A stretch of 64,000 bases of DNA from assembly GCF_001975665.1 (NCBI RefSeq), contig NZ_CP019419.1:3951501-4015500 (forward strand), read 5' to 3'. The position numbers and the translations under genes were made by a program. The notes under the pieces are model-generated. The model was not told where the DNA came from and did no database searches. It saw only the letters and a program-made list of their open reading frames with translations. Origin of the DNA: Polaribacter reichenbachii (lineage in GTDB: Bacteria; Bacteroidota; Bacteroidia; Flavobacteriales; Flavobacteriaceae). Each line of letters begins with the position of its first letter. The first letter of the stretch is position 1. This document shows positions 8,021 through 16,728 of the stretch, one piece after another.

Positions 8021-9787
8021 TTAAATTTTAGATTGATACGTATACAAATCAAAATATCTGCCTTTGGCTGCTATTAATTCTTCGTGAGTACCTCTTTCTG
8101 CTATTTTACCAGCCTCTATTACTAAAATTTGATCTGCTTTTTTAATAGTACTTAATCTGTGCGCAATAACAATGGTAGTTCTATCTTTTATTAATTCTGA
8201 TAAACTTTTCTGAATTAATGCCTCACTTTCTGTATCTAAACTAGATGTTGCTTCATCTAAAATAAGAATTCTTGGATCTGCTAAAATGGCTCTTGCAATC
8301 GCTAATCTTTGTCTTTGTCCTCCTGATAATTTTACACCTCTTTCTCCAATTAAGGTATCTAAACCATCATCAAATCTGTCTGTAAATTCGTTTACATAAG
8401 CTGCTTTTACAGCATTTTGTAATTCTTCTTCTGATGCGTTTGGTCTTGGGAATAGAATATTTTCTCTAATTGTACCTTCAAACAGAAACTCGTCTTGTAA
8501 AACAACTCCTAAATTTTTACGATAACTAGACAATTTTACTTTAGACATATCTTGATTATCAATAGTAATTGTACCCGATTTCGGATTTAAAAATGTTGCA
8601 GACAAACCTGCAATTGTAGACTTCCCTGAACCAGAACTACCAACCAAAGCTGTTACAGAACCTGCAGGGACTTGAAAATTGATGTTATGCAACACTTGTT
8701 TACCTTCTTCATAAGAAAAAGAAACATCATCAAAATTAATCTCGCCATTTACATTATCTAATTCAATATTTCTGCTTACATCATCTTCTTCTGCAGACAT
8801 ATTCATCAATTCTTCTGTTCTATCTAAACCTGCTAGTGCTTCTGTTAACTGACTTCCAATATTACTCATTTGCACAATGGGTGCAACCATAAATGCTAGT
8901 AAAAATGTAAATTGAATAAAATCTCCAAAAGTTAAAGATCCTTGCATCATATAATAACCGCCAATTCCCATAACTCCTGTAGTGGCTAAACCAATTAAAA
9001 AAGTAGAAGAACTTGTCATTATAGCAGTTGCTGTCATACTTTTTTTAACATTGATAAAAATATCTGCAACACCTTTTTCAAAAATTTTGCTTTCTTGTTC
9101 TTCTGCATTAAAGGCTTTTATAACTCGAATTCCGCCTAAAGTTTCAGTTAAACGTCCTTTTACCTCTGCATTTATTTTACCTCTTGTTCTAAAAATTGGG
9201 CGAATGTATTTGAATGATTTTAAGGCTATCAAACCAAAAATGGATAATGGCACAAAGGTAAAAACTGTCATCCAAACATTCATTTTTAATAAAATAACCA
9301 AGGTTACAATTGCTGTAAAAGAGCCACCAATTAATTGTACTAAACCTGTACCAATTAAGTTTCTAACCCCCTCAACATCGCTCATAATTCTAGAAACTAA
9401 AGCGCCAGATTTTGTGTTATCAAAAAAACTAATAGGTAATGTTAAAACCTTTTTTTGCACTTCTGCTCTTAACTCTGATATTAAATATTGCGCTTGTATA
9501 CTCAATACTTTTGTCAATAAAAAAGAAGTAATTGCTTGTACAGAAATAGCACCAATAACTATTGCTATTAAAGTATATAACTGACTGTAATCTTTATTAG
9601 GAACAACCTCATCTAACAATACTTTGCTTTGTAAAGGTAAAACAAAACCAGATAAACTTCTGATAATAATTAGAATTAAGCCTACAAAAACAAGGTTTCT
9701 TCTTGGCCAAATAATCGTTTTAAAAGCTTGTTTTAAGGTTACTTTTGGCTTCTTTTTATCTTTTGATGATTCTTTATAATGCTGCAT
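8021..9787 (-). CDS. ABC transporter, fused permease and ATP-binding protein (MsbA-like half exporter)
   Basis: 588 residues: a six-helix exporter membrane domain (about 30-310) joined to one nucleotide-binding domain (about 345-580). Walker A GSSGSGKST is near residue 384, the signature LSGGQRQRLAIARAI near 485, and Walker B ILILDEATSSLD near 505, followed by the IVIAHRLSTI switch histidine. It should work as a homodimer in the inner membrane, in the type I exporter family of MsbA and multidrug exporters; the substrate is not predictable. It is convergent with nothing and lies about 165 bp downstream of acs on the same strand, separated by a likely terminator. Confidence 0.9.
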   Translation of the reverse strand: MQHYKESSKDKKKPKVTLKQAFKTIIWPRRNLVFVGLILIIIRSLSGFVLPLQSKVLLDEVVPNKDYSQLYTLIAIVIGAISVQAITSFLLTKVLSIQAQYLISELRAEVQKKVLTLPISFFDNTKSGALVSRIMSDVEGVRNLIGTGLVQLIGGSFTAIVTLVILLKMNVWMTVFTFVPLSIFGLIALKSFKYIRPIFRTRGKINAEVKGRLTETLGGIRVIKAFNAEEQESKIFEKGVADIFINVKKSMTATAIMTSSSTFLIGLATTGVMGIGGYYMMQGSLTFGDFIQFTFLLAFMVAPIVQMSNIGSQLTEALAGLDRTEELMNMSAEEDDVSRNIELDNVNGEINFDDVSFSYEEGKQVLHNINFQVPAGSVTALVGSSGSGKSTIAGLSATFLNPKSGTITIDNQDMSKVKLSSYRKNLGVVLQDEFLFEGTIRENILFPRPNASEEELQNAVKAAYVNEFTDRFDDGLDTLIGERGVKLSGGQRQRLAIARAILADPRILILDEATSSLDTESEALIQKSLSELIKDRTTIVIAHRLSTIKKADQILVIEAGKIAERGTHEELIAAKGRYFDLYTYQSKI

Positions 9788-9856
9788 AATTTTTAATCGT
9801 CAATTTATATGCCATTAGAAACTATTCTGACAGATGTGCAAAATTAATAGAAAGAA

Positions 9857-9881
9857 CTGTCAGGTTTCTAATACTTGACAG
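9857..9881 (-). terminator. Probable terminator downstream of acs
   Basis: CTGTCA (9857-9862) and TGACAG (9876-9881) form a hairpin about 70 bp beyond the acs stop. On the minus strand the second arm is followed by TTCTTTCTATT. A further CTGACAG copy lies at 9828-9834, so alternative pairing is possible. Moderate support only. Confidence 0.4.
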
Positions 9882-9951
9882 CTCTATTATTTTTTGATAA
9901 GGTAATCAGCAAGCTAGTTTGCATAAGCCATAGAATCCTTTCAGAAATTAT

Positions 9952-11859
9952 TTACAATCGATCATCAATAATATTTTGTACAACTTCTGGATTTAAAAGT
10001 GTGCTTGTATCTCCTAGATTACCCATATCATCTGATGCTATTTTACGTAAAATACGTCGCATAATTTTTCCTGAACGTGTTTTTGGTAAACCTTCTGAAA
10101 ACTGAATTTTATCTAATTTAGCAATCGGTCCTATTTTTTCTGAAATCGCTTGATTGATTTCTTTACGTAAATTATCGTGATTTCTGCTTTCGCCTGTGTC
10201 TTTTAAAATTACGTAACCATATAAGGCACTTCCTTTAATTTCGTGTGGAAAACCAACAATGGCAGATTCTGCTACTGCAGGATGTTCGTTAATTGCATCT
10301 TCTATGGGTGCTGTGCCTAAATTATGACCAGAAACAATAATTACATCATCTACTCTACCTGTAATTCTGTAATACCCAACTTCGTCTCTTAGAGCACCAT
10401 CTCCTGTAAAATATGTATTTTCAAAGGCTGAAAAATAGGTTTCTTTATAACGTTGATGATTGCCCCAAATGGTTCTTGCAATACTTGGCCAAGGATGTTT
10501 TATACATAATCTACCTTCTACTTGATTCCCTTTTAATTCCTCTCCATTTTCATCCATTAAGGCTGGTTGAATTCCGATAAAAGGCAAAGTTGCATAAGTG
10601 GGTTTTGTTGGGGTAACATACGGAATTGGAGTAATCATTATTCCTCCTGTTTCTGTTTGCCACCAAGTATCTATAATTGGACTGTTCTTTTTACCTACAT
10701 TATCATTATACCAATGCCAAGCTTCTTCATTAATAGGTTCTCCTACAGAACCTAGTACTTTTAATGATGATAAATCGTATTTATCAACCAGTTCTGTTCC
10801 GTGTTTTGCTAAAGCTCTAATTGCTGTTGGTGCTGTATAAAATTGATTGATTTTATGTTTTTCTACTATTTGCCAAAATCGACCAAAATCTGGATAACTT
10901 GGCACACCTTCAAATAGTACTGTTGTTGCGCCATTTGCTAAAGGCCCATACACAATGTAAGAATGACCAGTAATCCAACCAATATCTGCTGTACACCAAT
11001 ACACATCATTTTCTCTATATTGAAAGGCATTTTTAAAAGTGTATGCAGTATAGACCATATAACCTGCTGTGGTATGTACCATCCCTTTTGGCATTCCTGT
11101 TGAGCCTGAGGTATATAAAATAAATAAAGGATCTTCTGCATCCATAGTTTCTGCTTGACATTCTTTTGATGCAGCATCTAACAAAGGTTGCAGCCATTGG
11201 TCTCTTCCTTGTTTCATTTGGATATCAGAATTGATTCTTTTTGCCACCAAAACTGTTTCTACACAAGTACAGTTTTCTAAAGCATCGTCTACAATTCCTT
11301 TTAAATCGATGGTTTTTGATCCTCTGTAAGAACCATCTGCAGTAATTACCATTTTACAATCGGCATCATTAATTCTTGTTGCTAAAGCTGATGCTGAAAA
11401 ACCTGCAAAAACCACAGAATGTATGGCTCCTATTCTTGCACAAGCTAAAGTTGCTATAGCCAACTCAGGAATCATTGGTACATAAATACAAACTCGATCG
11501 CCTTTTTGAATTCCGTTTTCTTTTAAAACATTGGCAAACTGATATACCCTTTCTGATAACTGTTTATAAGTAATATGTTCGGCTTTTTCATCAGGATGAT
11601 TGGGCTCGAATAAAATTGCAGTTTTATTGGCTCTGGTTGCCAAATGCCTATCTATACAATTTTCTGTGATGTTTAATTGTGCGCCTTTAAACCACTTGAT
11701 TTCTGGTTTTGTAAAATCCCACTCTAGAACTTTATCCCATTTCTTTCGCCAAATGAAATGTTCTTCTGCTATTTCTTCCCAAAAATTCTCTGGTTCACGA
11801 ACAGATTTTCTGTAAACTTGAAAATATTCTTCTAAATGTTTTATGTGATAATTACTCAT
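9952..11859 (-). CDS. acs: Acetyl-CoA synthetase (acetate-CoA ligase)
   Basis: 635 residues, normal for Acs. The ANL-superfamily P-loop YTSGSTGMPKGMV is near residue 250, the acetate-pocket region DTWWQTETGG near 400, and the C-terminal PKTRSGKIMRRILRKIA at about 590-606 contains the catalytic lysine that is acetylated in known Acs enzymes. It makes acetyl-CoA from acetate, ATP and CoA through acetyl-AMP, feeding the TCA cycle. It is transcribed away from the outer-membrane operon at 12077. Acs-linked DUF294/exonuclease genes lie at 3.9-6.5 kb. Confidence 0.97.
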   Translation of the reverse strand: MSNYHIKHLEEYFQVYRKSVREPENFWEEIAEEHFIWRKKWDKVLEWDFTKPEIKWFKGAQLNITENCIDRHLATRANKTAILFEPNHPDEKAEHITYKQLSERVYQFANVLKENGIQKGDRVCIYVPMIPELAIATLACARIGAIHSVVFAGFSASALATRINDADCKMVITADGSYRGSKTIDLKGIVDDALENCTCVETVLVAKRINSDIQMKQGRDQWLQPLLDAASKECQAETMDAEDPLFILYTSGSTGMPKGMVHTTAGYMVYTAYTFKNAFQYRENDVYWCTADIGWITGHSYIVYGPLANGATTVLFEGVPSYPDFGRFWQIVEKHKINQFYTAPTAIRALAKHGTELVDKYDLSSLKVLGSVGEPINEEAWHWYNDNVGKKNSPIIDTWWQTETGGIMITPIPYVTPTKPTYATLPFIGIQPALMDENGEELKGNQVEGRLCIKHPWPSIARTIWGNHQRYKETYFSAFENTYFTGDGALRDEVGYYRITGRVDDVIIVSGHNLGTAPIEDAINEHPAVAESAIVGFPHEIKGSALYGYVILKDTGESRNHDNLRKEINQAISEKIGPIAKLDKIQFSEGLPKTRSGKIMRRILRKIASDDMGNLGDTSTLLNPEVVQNIIDDRL

Positions 11860-11954
11860 AATTAACTCTTAATCTCTCATTATTAATATATTATTTATCC
11901 TTCAGTACTTGCTATTCAATTTTTTTACTACTATTTTACTCTCTTTTAGTTGGA

Positions 11955-11977
11955 GTATTTGTAATATTAACAAATAC
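11955..11977. promoter_or_regulatory. Perfect dyad between divergent acs and outer-membrane operon
   Basis: GTATTTGT (11955-11962) and ACAAATAC (11970-11977) are exact inverted repeats around a 7-nt AT spacer. No T run follows on either strand, so an operator is more likely than a terminator. It lies about 96 bp upstream of acs and 100 bp upstream of the gene at 12077. Confidence 0.3.
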
Positions 11978-12076
11978 ACAGTTAAAACAGCTATTTATTA
12001 CGATTTTTATTTTTTTTTAACTAAAAAAATAAAATTATAAACCATAAAATAGATTTTTTATACATAAATTAGAACT

Positions 12077-12781
12077 ATGAAAAAGATTACTATAAGCACT
12101 TACCTATTATTGCTAAATTTCTTCCTATTAAATAGTCAGTCTAAAATAAATGAAAAGAATAGTTATTTATTATTTGATGAAGCATTAGGGCTTAATAATA
12201 CAGAGTTATATAATGGAATTATTTATAGAAACAATTTAAAAAAAACGAGCATCAATACCCGTTTTTATAATTCAGAAAACTTCCAGTTAGCTAATATAAA
12301 GTATAATAACAATTGGTTTTATAATATTGAAACTAAATACGACTTATACAGTCAAAAAGTCATAGTAAAACTATCTTATTTAAATGAAGGTCATATAGTT
12401 ATAGAACTTTTCAGCAACAGTATTGAGGAGTTTAATATCAATAATAAAAAATTTATTAGAACCAAAGACTTTACTTTTTGGGAAATAGTATTGGAAAACA
12501 ATAATCTAAATATTTACAGGAAACATAAAAAAAATAAGAAAGAAACAATTGTTGACAATAAGCTATACGATAATTTTAAAACTGTTGGCCCAAATTTAAT
12601 TGTTAGCTATAAAAATAAACTTCACGAAGTAAAAAAAGAAAAAGATATTTTGAAAATTTTTGGCAATGATAAATTTTTAAAAAAAATTTTTAAAGAAAAC
12701 AAGTCTATTAAAAAAACAAATAAACAAGATTTTTACATAGAATGTATTAAAAATATTAATGATTTATTATTGAATAAATAG
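12077..12781 (+). CDS. Hypothetical exported protein, first gene of a TonB-receptor operon
   Basis: Not recognised. 234 residues with a clear signal peptide (MKKITISTYLLLLNFFLLNS) and a mature part very rich in Asn, Lys, Ile and Tyr. No lipobox, no T9SS tail, and no membrane segment after the signal. It precedes the TonB-dependent receptor by only 5 nt, so it is probably part of the same uptake or surface system, perhaps a periplasmic accessory. Base composition is strikingly AT-rich, as for the next three genes. Confidence 0.7.
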   Translation: MKKITISTYLLLLNFFLLNSQSKINEKNSYLLFDEALGLNNTELYNGIIYRNNLKKTSINTRFYNSENFQLANIKYNNNWFYNIETKYDLYSQKVIVKLSYLNEGHIVIELFSNSIEEFNINNKKFIRTKDFTFWEIVLENNNLNIYRKHKKNKKETIVDNKLYDNFKTVGPNLIVSYKNKLHEVKKEKDILKIFGNDKFLKKIFKENKSIKKTNKQDFYIECIKNINDLLLNK

Positions 12782-12786
12782 TTTAT

Positions 12787-15501
12787 ATGAAATCAATATT
12801 AATTTTGCTATTAACATTTACTTTAAGTATTACTTATGGACAGGAAAAAGAACAATTGATTTCTGCTTTATATGAAAATACTAAAATTGAAGATGTTTTA
12901 AATGATTTAGAAAAAAAAACTGCATTTAAATTCTTTTATAAGAATGAGTGGATTGATAATGAAACTATTACTAAAAGTTATCATAATAAATCATTAAAAG
13001 ATATTTTAAAAGACATATTTACAGATAAACCTATAAATTTTTACTTCATAGAAAATAAAATTATTTTTACTAAAAACAATTATATTCGAGATGATTCTCT
13101 TTTTAATAGTAGCAACGATAATAAAAGTTTTTTTGATGAAAATGAATTTAACGATCCAGATATAATTAAAATAGGAAAAGAGTCAAAAAATAATAAAAAA
13201 AGTAAATTTACACTTAAAGGTTACCTTAAAGATGAGAATACCAATGAGCTTTTAAAAGGAATATTAATTAGTGTTAAAGGACAAAATACTAATACACAAA
13301 CTAACATAAAAGGTTATTATGAAATTGAACTAAAGCCAGGATTCAATATTTTACGTTTCCATACTTTGCCTAGTATAATTGAAGAAAAAAAGATTTTAAT
13401 GTTTAATGATGGTAATTTTGATTTTAGTTTTACAAATAATTCTGTAGAACTAGAAGAAGTAGTTATATCTGCAAATAGTAACCAAAATGTTAAAGAAGCT
13501 GTTACAGGCTTAGTAACTATTCATGTAAAAAATATAAAAACTATTCCTACATTATTGGGGGTAAGTGATATTTTTAGAGTTGCTACTACATTACCTGGCA
13601 TTACAACAGCGGGTGAAGGAGCTTCTGGATTTAATGTACGAGGTGGTAAAGCAGATCAAAACCTAATACTTTTAGACAATTCAGTTATCTATAATCCTTC
13701 ACATTTCTTTGGAATTTTTTCTGGTATAAACCCATCTACTTCTGGAAACGTAGACATTTTTAAGGGCTCTATGCCTGCAGAATATGGTGGCAGATTATCT
13801 TCTGTCTTTGACATAAACACTAAAAATGGAAATACCACTGAGTTTACAGGAGATATTTCTGTTGGACCAGTTATGAGTAATTTTTCTATAGAAAATCCAA
13901 TTGTTAAAAATAAGTCTAGCCTATTAGTAGGTGGTAGAATAACGCACTCTAATTGGCTATTAAAATCTATAAACAATGAAAATTTAAAAAATAGTCAAGC
14001 TTCATTTTATGATATTATTGCTAATTATAGTCATAAAATAAATGATAATAATAATATTAAAATATCTAGCTACTACAGTAAAGACCAATATAGTATTACC
14101 TCGGATTCATTATATAATTATAGTAATAAATTAATATCATTTAATTGGCAACATAAAATTAATGAATATAACAAAGCTAAACTTTCAATATCTAATAGTA
14201 GATATCAATTTGGAATTGATTATGAGAGCCAAAATTCTATTTTAGATAAAAGCTTTACTCTTAATTATGAAATATCCGATTCTGAATTAAATTATAAAAT
14301 AAATTATTCTCCCAATAAAACGCACCATATAACTTATGGTATTTCTGGAAAGCTTTATGCTGTAACTCCAGGAAATTTAACACCCATTAACAATACAAAT
14401 GTAGTTCCTGTTAACTTACCCAAAGAAAAAGGACTTTTATTTGCACTTTATGCATCAGATAAATTTGAAATAAATGATAAACTCTTATTAAATTTTGGAT
14501 TTAGGGGTTCACTTTATTCTTTTTTAGGTCCAGCAGAACAAAGAATTTATGAAGAAAATCTTCCTTTAAGCAGTAGTAGTTTACTTGAAGTTAAAGAATA
14601 TGGAAAAAATGAATTTATAAAAAATTACTTTGGGCCAGAATATAGATTATCATTAAGATACTTTTTAAAAGAAAATGTTTCTATAAAAGCAAGTTTTAAT
14701 AATGTTTACCAATATATCCATACATTATCAAATAATACAACCCCATCACCAACAGACACTTGGAAACTTTCAGATTTAAATATAAAACCCCAAGAATCTA
14801 TTCAGTATTCTTTAGGGGTGTATACAAATACATTAAACAATCAATATGAATTTAGTTTAGAAGGTTATTATAAAAATTTTGATAACATTCTTGACTATAA
14901 AGTTGGCGCAAAATTACTACTTAACGAAGCTATAGAAACAGAAATTTTACAGGGTACAGGAAAAGCTTATGGAATTGAATTATTATTAAAAAAAACCACT
15001 GGGAAGCTTAATGGCTGGGTTAGCTATACATACTCAAGATCTCTCAATAAATTTTTTGGAGAATTTAATGAAGAAATTATTAATTCTGGAGAATACTTTC
15101 CATCCAATTTTGATAAACCTCATGATCTGAGTTTAGTTACGAACTTTAAGTTTTCTAAAAGACTAAGTATCTCTACTAACTTTTTTTATCAAACAGGTAG
15201 ACCTGTAACATACCCTGTTGGAAATTATTTATATAATGGTCCTGAATATGTTTTATATAGTGATAGAAATAAATTTAGAATTGACGATTATTATAGATTA
15301 GATTTAAGTTTTAATTTTGAAGGTAATCATAAGTTAAATAAAGCTATACATACATTTTGGAATTTTTCTATCTATAATGTTTTAGGTAGAAATAATCCAT
15401 ATTCTGTTTTTTTCCAAAATATTGATGGAAATGTAAAAGCGTTTCAAAGCACAATTTTTTCGCAACCAGTACCTACAATTTCCTTTAATTTAAAATTTTA
15501 G
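12787..15501 (+). CDS. TonB-dependent outer-membrane receptor with STN and carboxypeptidase-like domains
   Basis: 904 residues. Signal peptide 1-19. An STN-type domain at about 25-95 (NTKIEDVLNDLEKKTAFKFF ... SLKDILKDIF) is typical of receptors that signal to anti-sigma factors. A carboxypeptidase-D-like beta-sandwich follows at about 140-215 (GYLKDENTNELLKGILISVK). The plug domain at about 240-350 contains GEGASGFNVRGGKADQNLIL and GSMPAEYGGRLSSVFDI, then a long 22-strand barrel ending FNLKF. It should import an unknown large ligand across the outer membrane with TonB energy. No FecI/FecR genes are nearby. The DUF4249 gene follows after 2 nt. Confidence 0.93.
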   Translation: MKSILILLLTFTLSITYGQEKEQLISALYENTKIEDVLNDLEKKTAFKFFYKNEWIDNETITKSYHNKSLKDILKDIFTDKPINFYFIENKIIFTKNNYIRDDSLFNSSNDNKSFFDENEFNDPDIIKIGKESKNNKKSKFTLKGYLKDENTNELLKGILISVKGQNTNTQTNIKGYYEIELKPGFNILRFHTLPSIIEEKKILMFNDGNFDFSFTNNSVELEEVVISANSNQNVKEAVTGLVTIHVKNIKTIPTLLGVSDIFRVATTLPGITTAGEGASGFNVRGGKADQNLILLDNSVIYNPSHFFGIFSGINPSTSGNVDIFKGSMPAEYGGRLSSVFDINTKNGNTTEFTGDISVGPVMSNFSIENPIVKNKSSLLVGGRITHSNWLLKSINNENLKNSQASFYDIIANYSHKINDNNNIKISSYYSKDQYSITSDSLYNYSNKLISFNWQHKINEYNKAKLSISNSRYQFGIDYESQNSILDKSFTLNYEISDSELNYKINYSPNKTHHITYGISGKLYAVTPGNLTPINNTNVVPVNLPKEKGLLFALYASDKFEINDKLLLNFGFRGSLYSFLGPAEQRIYEENLPLSSSSLLEVKEYGKNEFIKNYFGPEYRLSLRYFLKENVSIKASFNNVYQYIHTLSNNTTPSPTDTWKLSDLNIKPQESIQYSLGVYTNTLNNQYEFSLEGYYKNFDNILDYKVGAKLLLNEAIETEILQGTGKAYGIELLLKKTTGKLNGWVSYTYSRSLNKFFGEFNEEIINSGEYFPSNFDKPHDLSLVTNFKFSKRLSISTNFFYQTGRPVTYPVGNYLYNGPEYVLYSDRNKFRIDDYYRLDLSFNFEGNHKLNKAIHTFWNFSIYNVLGRNNPYSVFFQNIDGNVKAFQSTIFSQPVPTISFNLKF

Positions 15502-15503
15502 TA

Positions 15504-16715
15504 ATGAAATTTAAAAATAAATATTATACCATCTTTTTTCTAATAGCTCTAACATTTAATAGTTGTGTCGAAGAGTTTGAAATAACTTCAGAAAAATTTG
15601 AAGATTTATTAGTAATTGAAGCAGTATTAACTAATGAAGTTAAAAATCATGAAATTACTCTAAGTAGAACCTATCCTGTAAATGCATTGTTTAATATAGC
15701 TATACCCGAAGAAAGTGCAACTGTTAAAATTATAGATGACCTAGGAACAGAATATAAGTTTTCTGAAGGTGAAAAAGGTATTTATACTTCTAATATAGAA
15801 TTTGGAGCAACAACAGGTATAGGATACAAATTATATATTAAGACTAATGATGGAGAAGAATACTCAACACAAAATTATAATCTTCCAGATTCTAATTTAG
15901 AAAACGAAGTTTATTTTGATCAATATTTTGATGGAGATGATAGTGGTGTAACTTTTTATACTAAAAGTAACGACCCTACTTCTAGCTCTAAATATTATAG
16001 ATATGAATTTGAAGGCACTTATAAAATAGTTGCTCCTTTATGGTCTCCTTATGAGTTAGTTGCAGAGCCAACAGTTGTTGATAGTTTACGTTTAGAATTA
16101 AAGACCAGAGAAGAACAAATTTGCTTTAAAACAGAAAGATTAAATGGTTTAACACTCAGAAACACTTCTAATACGCACCAAGATGTTATTGATCCTTTTA
16201 TTATTACATCAATAAGTAGAAAGAATTCTAGAATTGCATATAGATATAGTATGTTAGTTAACCAATATGTTTTATCTAGAGAAGCTTATAGTTATTACGA
16301 AGTATTGCAAAAATATTCTGATGGTCAAGATAATGTGTTTTCAGAAAATCAACCTGGTTTTGTTTTAGGAAATATATTTGATGTAAATGAACCTAAGAAT
16401 AAAGTAATTGGTTTTTTTGATGTTTCAAAAGTATATTCTAAACGGATATATTTTGATTATTATGATTTCTATCTTGGTGAAATAAGACCTAATAAACTCT
16501 CACAGTGCCCTTATATCTCTCTTTTAGATGTGGGGCAAACTGAAAGTGAAGGCTTATTCAGTAATTCACTTTGGACCTTAGTTAAACAAGGCTCAGTAAA
16601 ATTTATTATTGAACAAGATTTTAATCCTGTTTCACATTACTGGGTTACATATCCTGAATGTGGAGATTGTAATTATTTTGGGACTAATATACGTCCAGAT
16701 TTTTGGGAAGATTAA
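15504..16715 (+). CDS. DUF4249 family lipoprotein, TonB-receptor partner
   Basis: 403 residues. The N-terminus ends in a lipobox-like LTFNSC (Cys near residue 21). The next segment, EKFEDLLVIEAVLTNEVKNH and EITLSRTYPVNA, is the recognisable start of DUF4249 proteins, which in Bacteroidota regularly sit directly after TonB-dependent receptors. It is probably a surface or periplasmic lipoprotein that works with the receptor. The late Cys-containing segment YPECGDCNYFGTNIRPDFW is a typical C-terminal feature. It is separated from the receptor stop by 2 nt and followed by the next gene 13 nt later. Confidence 0.85.
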   Translation: MKFKNKYYTIFFLIALTFNSCVEEFEITSEKFEDLLVIEAVLTNEVKNHEITLSRTYPVNALFNIAIPEESATVKIIDDLGTEYKFSEGEKGIYTSNIEFGATTGIGYKLYIKTNDGEEYSTQNYNLPDSNLENEVYFDQYFDGDDSGVTFYTKSNDPTSSSKYYRYEFEGTYKIVAPLWSPYELVAEPTVVDSLRLELKTREEQICFKTERLNGLTLRNTSNTHQDVIDPFIITSISRKNSRIAYRYSMLVNQYVLSREAYSYYEVLQKYSDGQDNVFSENQPGFVLGNIFDVNEPKNKVIGFFDVSKVYSKRIYFDYYDFYLGEIRPNKLSQCPYISLLDVGQTESEGLFSNSLWTLVKQGSVKFIIEQDFNPVSHYWVTYPECGDCNYFGTNIRPDFWED

Positions 16716-16728
16716 ACTTATAAAATTT

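Noticed and set aside
9828..9881. Target-site-type repeats (CTGACAG, CTGTCAG) suggesting an insertion-sequence scar
   Set aside because: No transposase fragment or paired flanking duplication; simpler as an alternative terminator stem.
16609..16728. Upstream extension of the MG2-like protein by 40 codons
   Set aside because: The extension lies inside the 3' end of the DUF4249 gene in another frame and lacks a signal peptide; ATG 16729 gives a proper one.
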